In this document: positions 1 to 5,335 of the stretch, one piece after another
How positions within the stretch are numbered: the first letter of the stretch is position 1
How the letters are laid out: each line of letters starts with the position of its first letter
Assembly: GCA_002686445.1 (NCBI GenBank)
Contig: NZCO01000004.1
Coordinates: 5,210-18,044 of the forward strand
Direction: 5' to 3'
Origin: a bacterium
GTDB lineage: Bacteria; Patescibacteriota; Andersenbacteria; UBA10190
Length of the DNA stretch: 12,835 bases
The notes under the pieces: generated by a model
Databases searched by the model: none
Told to the model about the DNA's origin: nothing
What the model saw: the letters and a program-made list of their open reading frames with translations, nothing else
Translations under genes and position numbers: made by a program

Positions 1-36
1 CCCCGCCGCAAGCGGGGCTCCGCCCGATGGCGGGGG
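1..36. other. GC-rich hairpin cluster at left edge
   Basis: Two overlapping GC-rich hairpins can be read directly. CCCCGC (1-6) pairs with GCGGGG (12-17), and CGCC (21-24) pairs with GGCG (29-32); CCCCGCC at 1-7 could instead pair with GGCGGGG at 29-35. The cluster lies just downstream of a minus-strand promoter-like element at 60-88. It could therefore be the 5' part of a structured leader or RNA gene that continues out of the window. No RNA family is recognised. Confidence 0.4.
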
Positions 37-59
37 TCGATCCTTCGATTGTGTCTGCC

Positions 60-88
60 TTTATACATAATATCCCGGTATGAAGCAA
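60..88 (-). promoter_or_regulatory. sigma70-type promoter reading left, out of the window
   Basis: On the minus strand TTGCTT (88-83) is followed by a 17-nt spacer and TATAAA (65-60). Transcription would start near position 53 and run into the GC-rich hairpins at 1-36. The element lies directly beyond the terminator at 91-127, which fits a new transcription unit. The gene it drives is outside the window. Confidence 0.45.
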
Positions 89-90
89 CG

Positions 91-127
91 AGAAAGAAAA
101 AAGCCACTTCAGAGAAATAAAGTGGCT
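91..127 (-). terminator. intrinsic terminator (minus strand)
   Basis: AGCCACTT (102-109) and AAGTGGCT (120-127) form an 8-bp stem with a 10-nt loop. Read on the minus strand, the stem is followed by a T-rich tract (102-91, TTTTTTCTTTC). It would end the leftward unit that contains the 111-aa and possible 45-aa genes. Confidence 0.8.
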
Positions 128-163
128 CTATTTATCAAAGGTTTCAGACATGTAATGTGGGCA

Positions 164-301
164 TCATCCCAGGTTCGTTAAGTGGACGCTATGACCGTCG
201 ACTTCCTGGGGCTGCACCTTAATCAGATCTCCCTCGAGACCGGAACGATACACATCCGCCAACCATCTCATGTTGAGCGCGATTTGCCGCATCTCACGCA
301 T
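164..301 (-). CDS. possible 45-aa hypothetical protein
   Basis: An ATG at 301 opens a 45-codon frame ending in TGA at 164. It begins 29 nt after the stop of the 111-aa gene and ends before the intrinsic terminator at 91-127, so it fits as the second gene of that unit. The predicted peptide starts MREMRQIALNMRWLADVYRS and is a mix of charged and hydrophobic residues without a membrane segment. I recognise no family. There is no well-placed Shine-Dalgarno sequence: GAGAAG sits only 1 nt from the ATG, although a second ATG follows three codons later. The frame could also be chance sequence in a 3' untranslated region. Confidence 0.35.
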   Translation of the reverse strand: MREMRQIALNMRWLADVYRSGLEGDLIKVQPQEVDGHSVHLTNLG

Positions 302-330
302 GCTTCTCGTGGTTGGTATTGAACGAACTG

Positions 331-666
331 TTAGCTTTTGCGCTCGGTTGCCTCGTGCTCGATCATCTGATCAAGGAGTCGGGCGACGACGAGGCATTGG
401 TCGCCGCAAATCGAGTCGACTTCGAGTTCGGACAATGCACTGTAGAGCGGGACCACATGGTCATCTGGCACATGATCGATTAAGGCTCGAAGCGCCATGA
501 TGGCCTGGTTGGCGACGGTGCGATCAGCAGACTCGCTGATGATCTCGATAGCCATGACAGCAAAGCCATCACCACATGTACCAAGTTGCACGGCGAATGC
601 GCCTAAGGAAGCTCGGGTTGCCTTACAAAGGCCTTCTAACGAAAGTGGGTCGGCAGGACCGGACAT
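331..666 (-). CDS. hypothetical 111-aa protein
   Basis: This is a small acidic protein, probably cytoplasmic and mostly helical, with no membrane segment or signal peptide. It has three cysteines near the middle and C-terminal half (in GTCGDG and SICGDQC). I recognise no family and assign no function. The start is well supported: GAAGGAGC (678-671) lies 4 nt upstream of the ATG. A near-consensus promoter, TTGACA-N17-TATATT, lies at 755-727 and implies a leader of about 50 nt. The gene is transcribed divergently from the ABC ATPase gene at 841. A possible 45-aa ORF and an intrinsic terminator follow. The strong promoter and ribosome binding site contrast with the SD-poor housekeeping genes here, so high expression or a separate origin is possible. 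That is inference. Confidence 0.7.
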   Translation of the reverse strand: MSGPADPLSLEGLCKATRASLGAFAVQLGTCGDGFAVMAIEIISESADRTVANQAIMALRALIDHVPDDHVVPLYSALSELEVDSICGDQCLVVARLLDQMIEHEATERKS

Positions 667-670
667 ATAA

Positions 671-678
671 GCTCCTTC
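671..678 (-). promoter_or_regulatory. strong ribosome binding site of the 111-aa gene
   Basis: GAAGGAGC on the minus strand ends 4 nt before the ATG at 666-664. It fixes this start codon and is one of very few good Shine-Dalgarno matches in the window. Confidence 0.75.
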
Positions 679-726
679 AGTCGAGTTGAAGTTCGTTACG
701 GTTACGTTGGAAGGGACAGAAGGATT

Positions 727-755
727 AATATAGCACTAAGTAATAATAATGTCAA
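727..755 (-). promoter_or_regulatory. near-consensus sigma70 promoter of the 111-aa gene
   Basis: TTGACA (755-750) is a perfect -35 box. A 17-nt spacer follows, then TATATT (732-727), a 5/6 match to the -10 consensus. Transcription should start near 720, giving a leader of about 50 nt before the ATG at 666. It is one of the two best promoter matches seen in the window. Confidence 0.8.
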
Positions 756-826
756 TAGCCTTGGTTTATCACCTGGCTGGTATAGGAACAAACCACTATT
801 GCCTGTCCGATACGGCCATAATTTTG

Positions 827-832
827 TATACT
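827..832 (+). promoter_or_regulatory. -10-like TATACT upstream of the ABC ATPase ATG
   Basis: TATACT lies 8 nt before the ATG at 841, so transcription would start at or near the A of the start codon. No convincing -35 box is seen at 16-18 nt: TTGCCT at 799-804 is 22 nt away. No Shine-Dalgarno sequence precedes the ATG. Leaderless initiation is the simplest reading but is unproven. Confidence 0.35.
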
Positions 833-840
833 TGTCCATT

Positions 841-1794
841 ATGGAGCAGGTTCACTCGTTCGTAGTCGCTGATCAGGTTTCTATTACCGTTGGGCCGACT
901 AAGTCACTGCTCGGTAAAATTTCTGGAGATTCAGCCGCTGAGACATCGGTGTTGCGCCGCGTCTCGTTTTCTTTAGCGGCTGGTGATCACGTTACCCTGT
1001 TCGGCGGCGTGGGAGCTGGAAAATCTACGCTGCTTCGCGTATTGGTCGGAGCCCTAGCGCCAAGCGACGGAACAGTTCTCGTGAATGGACAAGATCCGCG
1101 ACAGGCGTCGAACCTCGCCGCTGGATACATCTCAAGTGAAGAGTCTGAGCCACAGGGGCAGACTGCCTACCAAGTACTGCACGCCTTTGGAGTGACCCAT
1201 GGACTGACACATTTGCCATCGCGCATTGGCGAGATCGCTGAGGCGGTTGGTATTGGCACAGTCATGCATCGTCCCTCGGCGCTGCTGTCTACTGCAGAAC
1301 GATTACGCCTAAATGTTGCCCGCGCCATATTATCAGACACACCATTAGTTCTGTTGGATGACGTGGCTGATCAACTTGGTACCGCTGAGGTAGCAGACTT
1401 ACTTACCGGTCCACTCGCTGGTCGCACGGTCATTGTGGCCACGCGCCAAGTACGCATTGCTGAAGAGCTAGATCTGCCTATTCTCCTGCTGCATGAGTCG
1501 ACGCTAGTGCAGCGCGGTACTCGTGATGAGATTGCGTCGGCGGTGTCTGCTGAGCGGGTGCTAGATGTCTGGGTTGAAGGGCTGCGGTACGATCTGTTGC
1601 GCACGCTCCGCAAGCACCCGGGAGTGTCGTCAGTACGACTGATGCCCACGACTGACTTCAACGGACAGAAGCTCCGCATTGTGTTGAAGTCCTCACACTA
1701 TCTCCCCTCTCTGTACGACACCGTCAGTCAGGCGCCGTTAGTAAAGGTCGAAGAACTTCCTCCTAGTTTGCAAGATATAATTTCGCGGCTCTAG
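841..1794 (+). CDS. ABC transporter-type ATPase, degenerate motifs
   Basis: This is a 317-aa ABC ATPase of the ABC-2 exporter (CcmA/DrrA-like) type, numbered from the ATG at 841. The P-loop GGVGAGKST (about 55-63) is intact. The signature is LSTAE rather than LSGGE (149-153). Walker B is LVLLDD (169-174), with Asp where the catalytic Glu is expected. The switch-histidine position reads VATRQ, with Arg for His (about 202). The C-terminal ~80 residues end in PPSLQDIISRL and resemble the accessory domain after many drug and lipopolysaccharide exporter ATPases, which often ends PxLEDVF. ATP binding looks likely and normal hydrolysis doubtful. No permease gene is adjacent, so its partner is unknown. 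An in-frame TTG at 799 could add 14 residues, but the ATG at 841 fits the family start and the -10-like TATACT. The gene converges on ftsX. Confidence 0.85.
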   Translation: MEQVHSFVVADQVSITVGPTKSLLGKISGDSAAETSVLRRVSFSLAAGDHVTLFGGVGAGKSTLLRVLVGALAPSDGTVLVNGQDPRQASNLAAGYISSEESEPQGQTAYQVLHAFGVTHGLTHLPSRIGEIAEAVGIGTVMHRPSALLSTAERLRLNVARAILSDTPLVLLDDVADQLGTAEVADLLTGPLAGRTVIVATRQVRIAEELDLPILLLHESTLVQRGTRDEIASAVSAERVLDVWVEGLRYDLLRTLRKHPGVSSVRLMPTTDFNGQKLRIVLKSSHYLPSLYDTVSQAPLVKVEELPPSLQDIISRL

Positions 1795-1824
1795 AGGCAA
1801 TTGCATAGCCCGTTGTCGTCACGA

Positions 1825-1924
1825 AATACGTCAGATTCGAGCGAAAAAAGCGAAGTCGAAAGGAGGCATATATGGAATATACGTCGACTGAGACTGAGTT
1901 TATTGCAGCCGAATCTGACGTATT
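1825..1924. repeat. perfect 15-bp inverted repeat flanking a small ORF
   Basis: AATACGTCAGATTCG (1825-1839) and its exact reverse complement (1910-1924) are separated by 70 nt. A second inverted repeat interleaves with it: AGGAGGCA (1861-1868), the Shine-Dalgarno region of the 19-codon ORF, matches TGCCTCCT (1950-1957). Order A-B-A'-B' means the two pairings form either a pseudoknot or alternative structures. No T-run follows either outer arm, so a standard intrinsic terminator is not supported. No target-site duplication is visible around 1825-1924. Confidence 0.75.
1860..1868 (+). promoter_or_regulatory. very strong Shine-Dalgarno of the 19-codon ORF
   Basis: AAAGGAGG spans 1859-1866 and is followed by CATAT and ATG, a 5-nt spacing. 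It is a longer match to the 16S rRNA 3' end than any other start in this window. Its core can pair with TGCCTCCT at 1950-1957. Confidence 0.6.
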
Positions 1925-1931
1925 GCAGTAG
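1872..1931 (+). CDS. possible 19-aa leader or small peptide
   Basis: ATG at 1872, TAG at 1929-1931, predicted peptide MEYTSTETEFIAAESDVLQ, which is acidic, hydrophilic and without a membrane helix. The case for translation is the Shine-Dalgarno AAAGGAGG 5 nt before the ATG. Against it are the very short length and the lack of any downstream plus-strand gene, since ftsX converges from the other side. The right arm of the 15-bp inverted repeat (1910-1924) lies inside the ORF, so translating ribosomes would open that stem. It could be a leader peptide, a free small protein, or a chance ORF within a structured RNA. I recognise no family. Confidence 0.35.
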   Translation: MEYTSTETEFIAAESDVLQ

Positions 1932-1955
1932 GCAAGGGGTGTATGTAACTGCCTC

Positions 1956-2894
1956 CTAATTACGCAAGTACCGGCGGACAGCCACCAGGCTGCTTATGCC
2001 AGCTAAGCCGACGGCTAGGACTACTTGCAGACCAATAACGCTTTCGATATTCGTTACTGCGTAGTCGTAGATACTAAATGGTGATTGTTGGACGTCGAAG
2101 AAGTACGTCGACAGCGTCGGCGAGATCGCGCGTAGCGTTGCGAAACTAATTGCACTAGAAATGACTACCGCTACGAGCGCCACCAAGATGGCTTCAATAA
2201 TAAAGGGGCCCTGCACAAACCAGCGTGAGGCTCCTACAAGACGCATGATGTCGATCTCCTCACGGAAACTATAGATGGCGAGCCGCAGCGTGTTAAACAT
2301 GATCAGGACAACCAGTAATGAGAACAGGCCCGTAACTACCAGGGCGCCATTTTTGACTGAGGTTGTGTAGGCGATCAGCTTCTCGACGACTCGTTCGGTC
2401 TCTGTGTTTTCGAAGTCGACCTGATCAATAAACGGACTATATTTTTCTGCCTCGAGGTGTTTGGCAATGTTGGCGTAGTGCTGTGGGTCAGTCGCAACAA
2501 TAAATAAATTCGCTGGCAACGGGTTGTCTTCCAGCTCCTGCAGGGACTCTTCGATCAAGGGGTCATCAGCGTGCCGGGCTCGGAATATTTCCAGCGCGCG
2601 GTCACTAGAGATAACCCGCACGTCAGCGATATCATCCCGAAGCTTGAGCTCGTCAGCGATGGTGGTTATGTATTGGTCCTGCACGTCTTCTTTAAACGTG
2701 ACCGACAAGTCTACTTTTTGCTCGATAGTTTGTAAGACCTCGGAACCGAAGACGTTGGCGAAGTACAGGAAGGAAATCATCAGCAAGGTGATAATCATTA
2801 TCACCATTGTGGCTACGGACAACCAAATGTTGCGCCAAAAGTTAACAAAGGCTGTCCGCGTAATGCGGGCGAAGGAGATGCCGAGTGTGCTCAT
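1956..2894 (-). CDS. ftsX: cell division protein FtsX (ABC permease-like)
   Basis: FtsX is the membrane partner of the FtsE ATPase. In characterised bacteria FtsEX couples ATP hydrolysis in the cytoplasm to activation of peptidoglycan hydrolases outside the membrane during division or growth. The 312-aa protein has the family layout: cytoplasmic N-terminus, TM1 (about 24-46), an extracytoplasmic domain (about 47-180), then TM2 (about 183-205), TM3 (about 229-253) and TM4 (about 285-306). The loop after TM2 carries the conserved FREEIDIMRLVGAS stretch, which probably contacts FtsE. The ATG overlaps the ftsE stop by 4 nt (ATGA), indicating translational coupling. No Shine-Dalgarno sequence is evident. 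I see no partner hydrolase gene in the window. Identification is firm from topology, motif and ftsE linkage. Confidence 0.93.
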   Translation of the reverse strand: MSTLGISFARITRTAFVNFWRNIWLSVATMVIMIITLLMISFLYFANVFGSEVLQTIEQKVDLSVTFKEDVQDQYITTIADELKLRDDIADVRVISSDRALEIFRARHADDPLIEESLQELEDNPLPANLFIVATDPQHYANIAKHLEAEKYSPFIDQVDFENTETERVVEKLIAYTTSVKNGALVVTGLFSLLVVLIMFNTLRLAIYSFREEIDIMRLVGASRWFVQGPFIIEAILVALVAVVISSAISFATLRAISPTLSTYFFDVQQSPFSIYDYAVTNIESVIGLQVVLAVGLAGISSLVAVRRYLRN

Positions 2895-3571
2895 AATTTA
2901 TACGTGCCGTCCTGTTGGTCGGACACAACCTTTCCTTGGCTGATAGTAACCACGCGCTTTTTGAGGGCGTTAACGATGTCATCATTGTGCGTCGCCAGCA
3001 ACACAGTCGTACCAAGCTTATTAATCTTGATGAGCAGTTGCACGATATCCCAAGAATGCAGGGCGTCGAGGTTGCCGGTCGGCTCGTCTGCTAACAGAAT
3101 TTGTGGTTTGTAGGCTAACGCTCGAGCGATAGCCACTCGCTGTTTTTCACCACCGGACATTTCAGTCGGATAGCTCTCTGCCTTGTCGAGTAGGTTCACC
3201 AGTTTCAGGATGTGCGGCACGGTGTCTCGAATCTCCTTGGTCGGAGCTCCGCCCACCTCCATGGCGAAGGCCACGTTCTCAAGTACGGTTCGCTTCTGTA
3301 ATAGCTTGAAGTCTTGGAAGACCACCCCAATTTGTCGTCGCAGGTGAGGAATTTGCCAGCGACGTATGTTGGTGATGTCCCAGCCGTCGATGATGATTTC
3401 GCCCGTGCTGGCCGCCTCTTCTGCAGATAGGAGCTTCAGGAGCGTGGATTTGCCTGCTCCACTTTGTCCGACAATGGATACAAAGTCCCCTGTAGGTATT
3501 TCCAAGCTTACTTCATCAAGTGCAGCTGATTCCGGCCCATACACCTTGGAAACGTTGGTAAAAGATATCAT
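2891..3571 (-). CDS. ftsE: cell division ATP-binding protein FtsE
   Basis: FtsE is the cytoplasmic ABC ATPase that drives FtsX. All catalytic motifs are intact in the 226-aa product: Walker A GQSGAGKST (35-43), Q-loop Gln86 in VVFQDFKLL, signature MSGGE (138-142), Walker B ILLADEP with Glu163, D-loop GNLDA and switch His195. Length and sequence are typical of the family. The ATG at 3571 lies 8 nt after the prfB stop and has no Shine-Dalgarno sequence, so it is probably translated from a prfB-ftsE-ftsX message. The prfB-ftsE-ftsX order is common in many bacteria. The intact motifs contrast with the degenerate ABC ATPase at 841-1794. Confidence 0.95.
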   Translation of the reverse strand: MISFTNVSKVYGPESAALDEVSLEIPTGDFVSIVGQSGAGKSTLLKLLSAEEAASTGEIIIDGWDITNIRRWQIPHLRRQIGVVFQDFKLLQKRTVLENVAFAMEVGGAPTKEIRDTVPHILKLVNLLDKAESYPTEMSGGEKQRVAIARALAYKPQILLADEPTGNLDALHSWDIVQLLIKINKLGTTVLLATHNDDIVNALKKRVVTISQGKVVSDQQDGTYKL

Positions 3572-3579
3572 ATCGAGAT

Positions 3580-4654
3580 CTATTGTATCACACCGAGAAA
3601 CGGATCAAGATCGCCATCTAAGACGGCGGCAACGTCTCTAACCTCAACATTGGTGCGGTGATCTTTGACCAATTTGTACGGATGTAACACGTAGGAGCGG
3701 ATTTGGTTACCCCAGGCTGCCTCTTTTACTTCTCCTCGCAGTTCCGAGATTTCCTCGGCGCGTTGTTCCTCCATGAGCACCTGCAATTTCGACTGCAGGA
3801 TGGTCATGGCGTGCGCTTTGTTCTGGCCCTGCGAGCGTTCGTTCTGACACTCCACCACGGTTCCCGTTGGCAAGTGACGGAGACGAACGGCCGAACTCGT
3901 TTTGTTGACGTGCTGGCCGCCGGCGCCACTTGCTCGGAAGGTGTCGACTTCCAAGTCGTCAGGGTCAATCTCCGGTAGCTCTTGTTCTTCTAGTTGCGGA
4001 ATAATTTCTAATCGCGCGAATGAGGTTTGGCGCAGGCTGTCCGAGTTGAACGGTGATTGTCGCACTAAGCGATGCACGCCGTGCTCTTGTCGCAGGGTTC
4101 CGAAGGCGTACTTGCCTGCCACGCTAAAGGTGACGTGCTTAATACCCGCCGTGTCGCCGAGTGAGCGGTTAACTACCTTTGTTGGCCACGAGCGTCGCTC
4201 TGCGTAACGCAGGTACATGCGCTCGAGCATCTGTGCCCAGTCTTGTGCATCGGTACCGCCTGCGCCTGCCTGGATCGTAATGATGGCATCGGATTTATCG
4301 TGCGGCCCGTCGAAGCGGAACTCGCGCTCCTTGGCAGTGAGTGCTTCGGCAACCGGTTCCAGCTCCTTCTCCACTGTCGCGATTGCTTCTTTGTCCTCTA
4401 GCTCAATCCATTCTCGTTGTTCAGCAAGTACGCGACCCGTGGCATCCACGAAGGTTACGTCATCGGAAAGGTCCGATAGTTCGCGCCCCAGCTGCTCAGC
4501 AGCTTTGCGATCATCCCAGAAGCCGGGCTGAGACTGTTCAGTCTCAATTTCTGCTATGCGCTCGCGAGCTTTGGCAACGTCAAAGACGGTCGGCTACTTG
4601 TTGCAGCCGCGATTCAAGATCAGCTATGCGTTTGGTGAGCGCTGATGTATCCAT
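3580..4654 (-). CDS. prfB: peptide chain release factor 2, programmed +1 frameshift
   Basis: RF2 recognises UGA and UAA and triggers peptide release on the ribosome. Frame 0 starts at ATG 4654 and runs 24 codons to CTT TGA C (4585-4579), the classic RF2 slippery stop. A +1 shift on CTT resumes at GAC (4581) and continues to TAG at 3580, giving a 357-aa protein. The fused N-terminus matches the family, with TEQSQPGFWDD soon after the shift. The specificity tripeptide SPF (about 200-202) marks RF2, not RF1, and GGQ (about 245-247) is the catalytic motif. Known sites usually have an SD-like AGGGGG just before the shift codon; here those bases read GCCGACCGT, so that stimulator is absent. The ATG lies 1 nt after the tRNA-Thr gene and has no Shine-Dalgarno sequence. 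ftsE follows 8 nt downstream. Confidence 0.94.
4579..4585 (-). promoter_or_regulatory. RF2 autoregulatory frameshift site CTTTGAC
   Basis: The minus strand reads CTT TGA C at codons 24-25 of frame 0. This is the heptamer at which low RF2 lets the ribosome shift +1. Its position matches the E. coli gene (codons 25-26). The reading frame is open only in frame 0 before it and only in +1 after it, which supports recoding over a sequencing error. Confidence 0.9.
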
Positions 4655-4655
4655 G

Positions 4656-4727
4656 AGCCATCTGTGAGAGTCGAACTCACGACCTACACGTTACGAATGT
4701 GTTGCTCTACCACTGAGCTAAGATGGC
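4656..4727 (-). tRNA. tRNA-Thr (anticodon CGU)
   Basis: A full cloverleaf can be drawn on the minus strand. The acceptor is GCCATCT/AGATGGC (4727-4721 and 4663-4657), the D-stem is GCTC/GAGC, the anticodon loop TTCGTAA gives CGT (reads ACG), and the T-arm is GTGAG-TTCGACT-CTCAC. The anticodon stem has one A-C mismatch next to the loop. The sequence is close to bacterial tRNA-Thr(CGU). The discriminator base is T at 4656 and CCA is not encoded. The prfB start codon begins 1 nt later, at 4654. Confidence 0.95.
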
Positions 4728-5047
4728 CTCGTCGAAATTCCTTCCGCTCATTGTGACGCCAGGCAAGCCTGACGTCGACTAATCCCCACTTCGCTCTTCG
4801 AGCTACGAGGGGCAGGCGCTTCAGAATTTCTCCTCTTTCCCAAAAACCAGACCCTGGCGCTCTTTCGTCTCGGCCTAGCCCGAAGGGGCGGCCTCGTCTC
4901 TTTCGCTGGGGCTCCTGATTTTCGGGAGCCCTAACACGCCCTGTGACGACGGTTTACGACCGGTTATTGGTGTTTAGAGTATCGCAAAAGCGCGTGAAAG
5001 AAGCCAGTTTATGACTATGGATCTGGCTGGGGGTACGGATTCCCTGT
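4728..5047. other. gene-free, hairpin-rich spacer; possible structured RNA
   Basis: No credible ORF is seen in these 320 bases. Listed on the plus strand, the spacer holds an inverted pair GAAATTC (4734-4740)/GAATTTC (4824-4830) enclosing two hairpins. The first is GACG-C-CAGGC-AA-GCCTG-A-CGTC (4755-4776). The second is CCCC...GCTC-TTC-GAGC...GGGG (4784-4812). Further right are GGCC-TA-GCCC-GAAG-GGGC-GGCC (4872-4893), GGGCTCC/GGAGCCC (4909-4931) and AGCCAG/CTGGCT (5002-5028). I looked for RNase P, tmRNA and SRP RNA hallmarks and found none. It may be a structured leader of the tRNA-Thr-prfB unit, the 3' end of the alkyltransferase message, or a separate RNA. Confidence 0.45.
4841..4852 (-). 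terminator. weak intrinsic terminator candidate
   Basis: On the minus strand a 4-bp stem, CCAG-GGT-CTGG (4856-4846), is followed by TTTTT (4845-4841). A stronger hairpin, GGGCTCC/GGAGCCC (4931-4909), lies just upstream but lacks a T-run. One of these may end the FMN reductase-alkyltransferase unit. The short stem makes this uncertain. Confidence 0.3.
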
Positions 5048-5335
5048 TCATAGTGCTCCCTCTTGACGCAATAACGCGTGCTTTGCCGGTACACCGCCGC
5101 GGTTGTATTCCCCAATCGATCCATCGGCGTGTATCACGCGATGACACGGGACGGATGGATCAAGGTTCTCCTTCATAATACTACCCACCGCTCGTGCAGC
5201 GCCGGGACTGCCTGCTTCTGTGGCAACTTCGCCGTAGGACAGCGTCTCTCCGCGTGGGATATCTCGCACCGCTTGCTTGACCCGTTCACGGAACGAATCA
5301 GTCAGCTGTGCGTGCCGTCTTGAGGGCTTTGGCAT
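5048..5335 (-). CDS. short O6-alkylguanine-DNA alkyltransferase-family protein
   Basis: The 95-aa protein is the DNA-binding and catalytic domain of the MGMT/Ogt family, without the usual N-terminal domain. It has the helix-turn-helix region SYGEVATEAG (33-42), the Arg finger in AARAVGS (Arg48) and the active-site motif PCHRV with Cys64. Members of this length are often alkyltransferase-like proteins, which recognise alkylated guanine but have Trp in place of Cys. Here the Cys is kept, so suicidal alkyl transfer from O6-alkylguanine is possible. The ATG at 5335 lies inside the end of the FMN reductase gene (38-bp overlap) and has GAGGTG 7 nt upstream, consistent with coupled translation. The methyltransferase fold is clear; activity is inferred. 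Confidence 0.88.
   Translation of the reverse strand: MPKPSRRHAQLTDSFRERVKQAVRDIPRGETLSYGEVATEAGSPGAARAVGSIMKENLDPSVPCHRVIHADGSIGEYNRGGVPAKHALLRQEGAL

Noticed and set aside
270..500. 76-aa plus-strand ORF
   Set aside because: Antisense to the 111-aa gene, rich in Arg and Ser as expected of a shadow frame, and without an SD.
799..840. TTG at 799 as start of the ABC ATPase gene
   Set aside because: It has no ribosome binding site and adds 14 residues unlike the family. The ATG at 841 fits the domain start and the -10-like TATACT at 827-832.
1025..1679. Minus-strand ORFs inside the ABC ATPase gene
   Set aside because: They are antisense shadows; the plus-strand product has clear ABC ATPase motifs.
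1825..1924. Miniature transposable element with 15-bp terminal repeats
   Set aside because: No target-site duplication or second copy is seen in the window. It remains an alternative to be tested genome-wide, so it is not annotated as a mobile element.
3580..4449. prfB as a truncated gene starting at 4449
   Set aside because: The missing N-terminus is present upstream in two frames joined by CTTTGAC, so this is programmed frameshifting and not truncation.
4341..4667. Plus-strand ORF opposite prfB
   Set aside because: Antisense shadow of the frameshifted prfB 5' region and tRNA-Thr, with no SD and no family resemblance.
4728..5047. RNase P RNA, tmRNA or SRP RNA in the hairpin-rich spacer
   Set aside because: I looked for the RNase P GAGGAAAGTC core, a tmRNA T-arm and tag ending in ALAA, and the SRP GGAA-loop motif on both strands, and found none.
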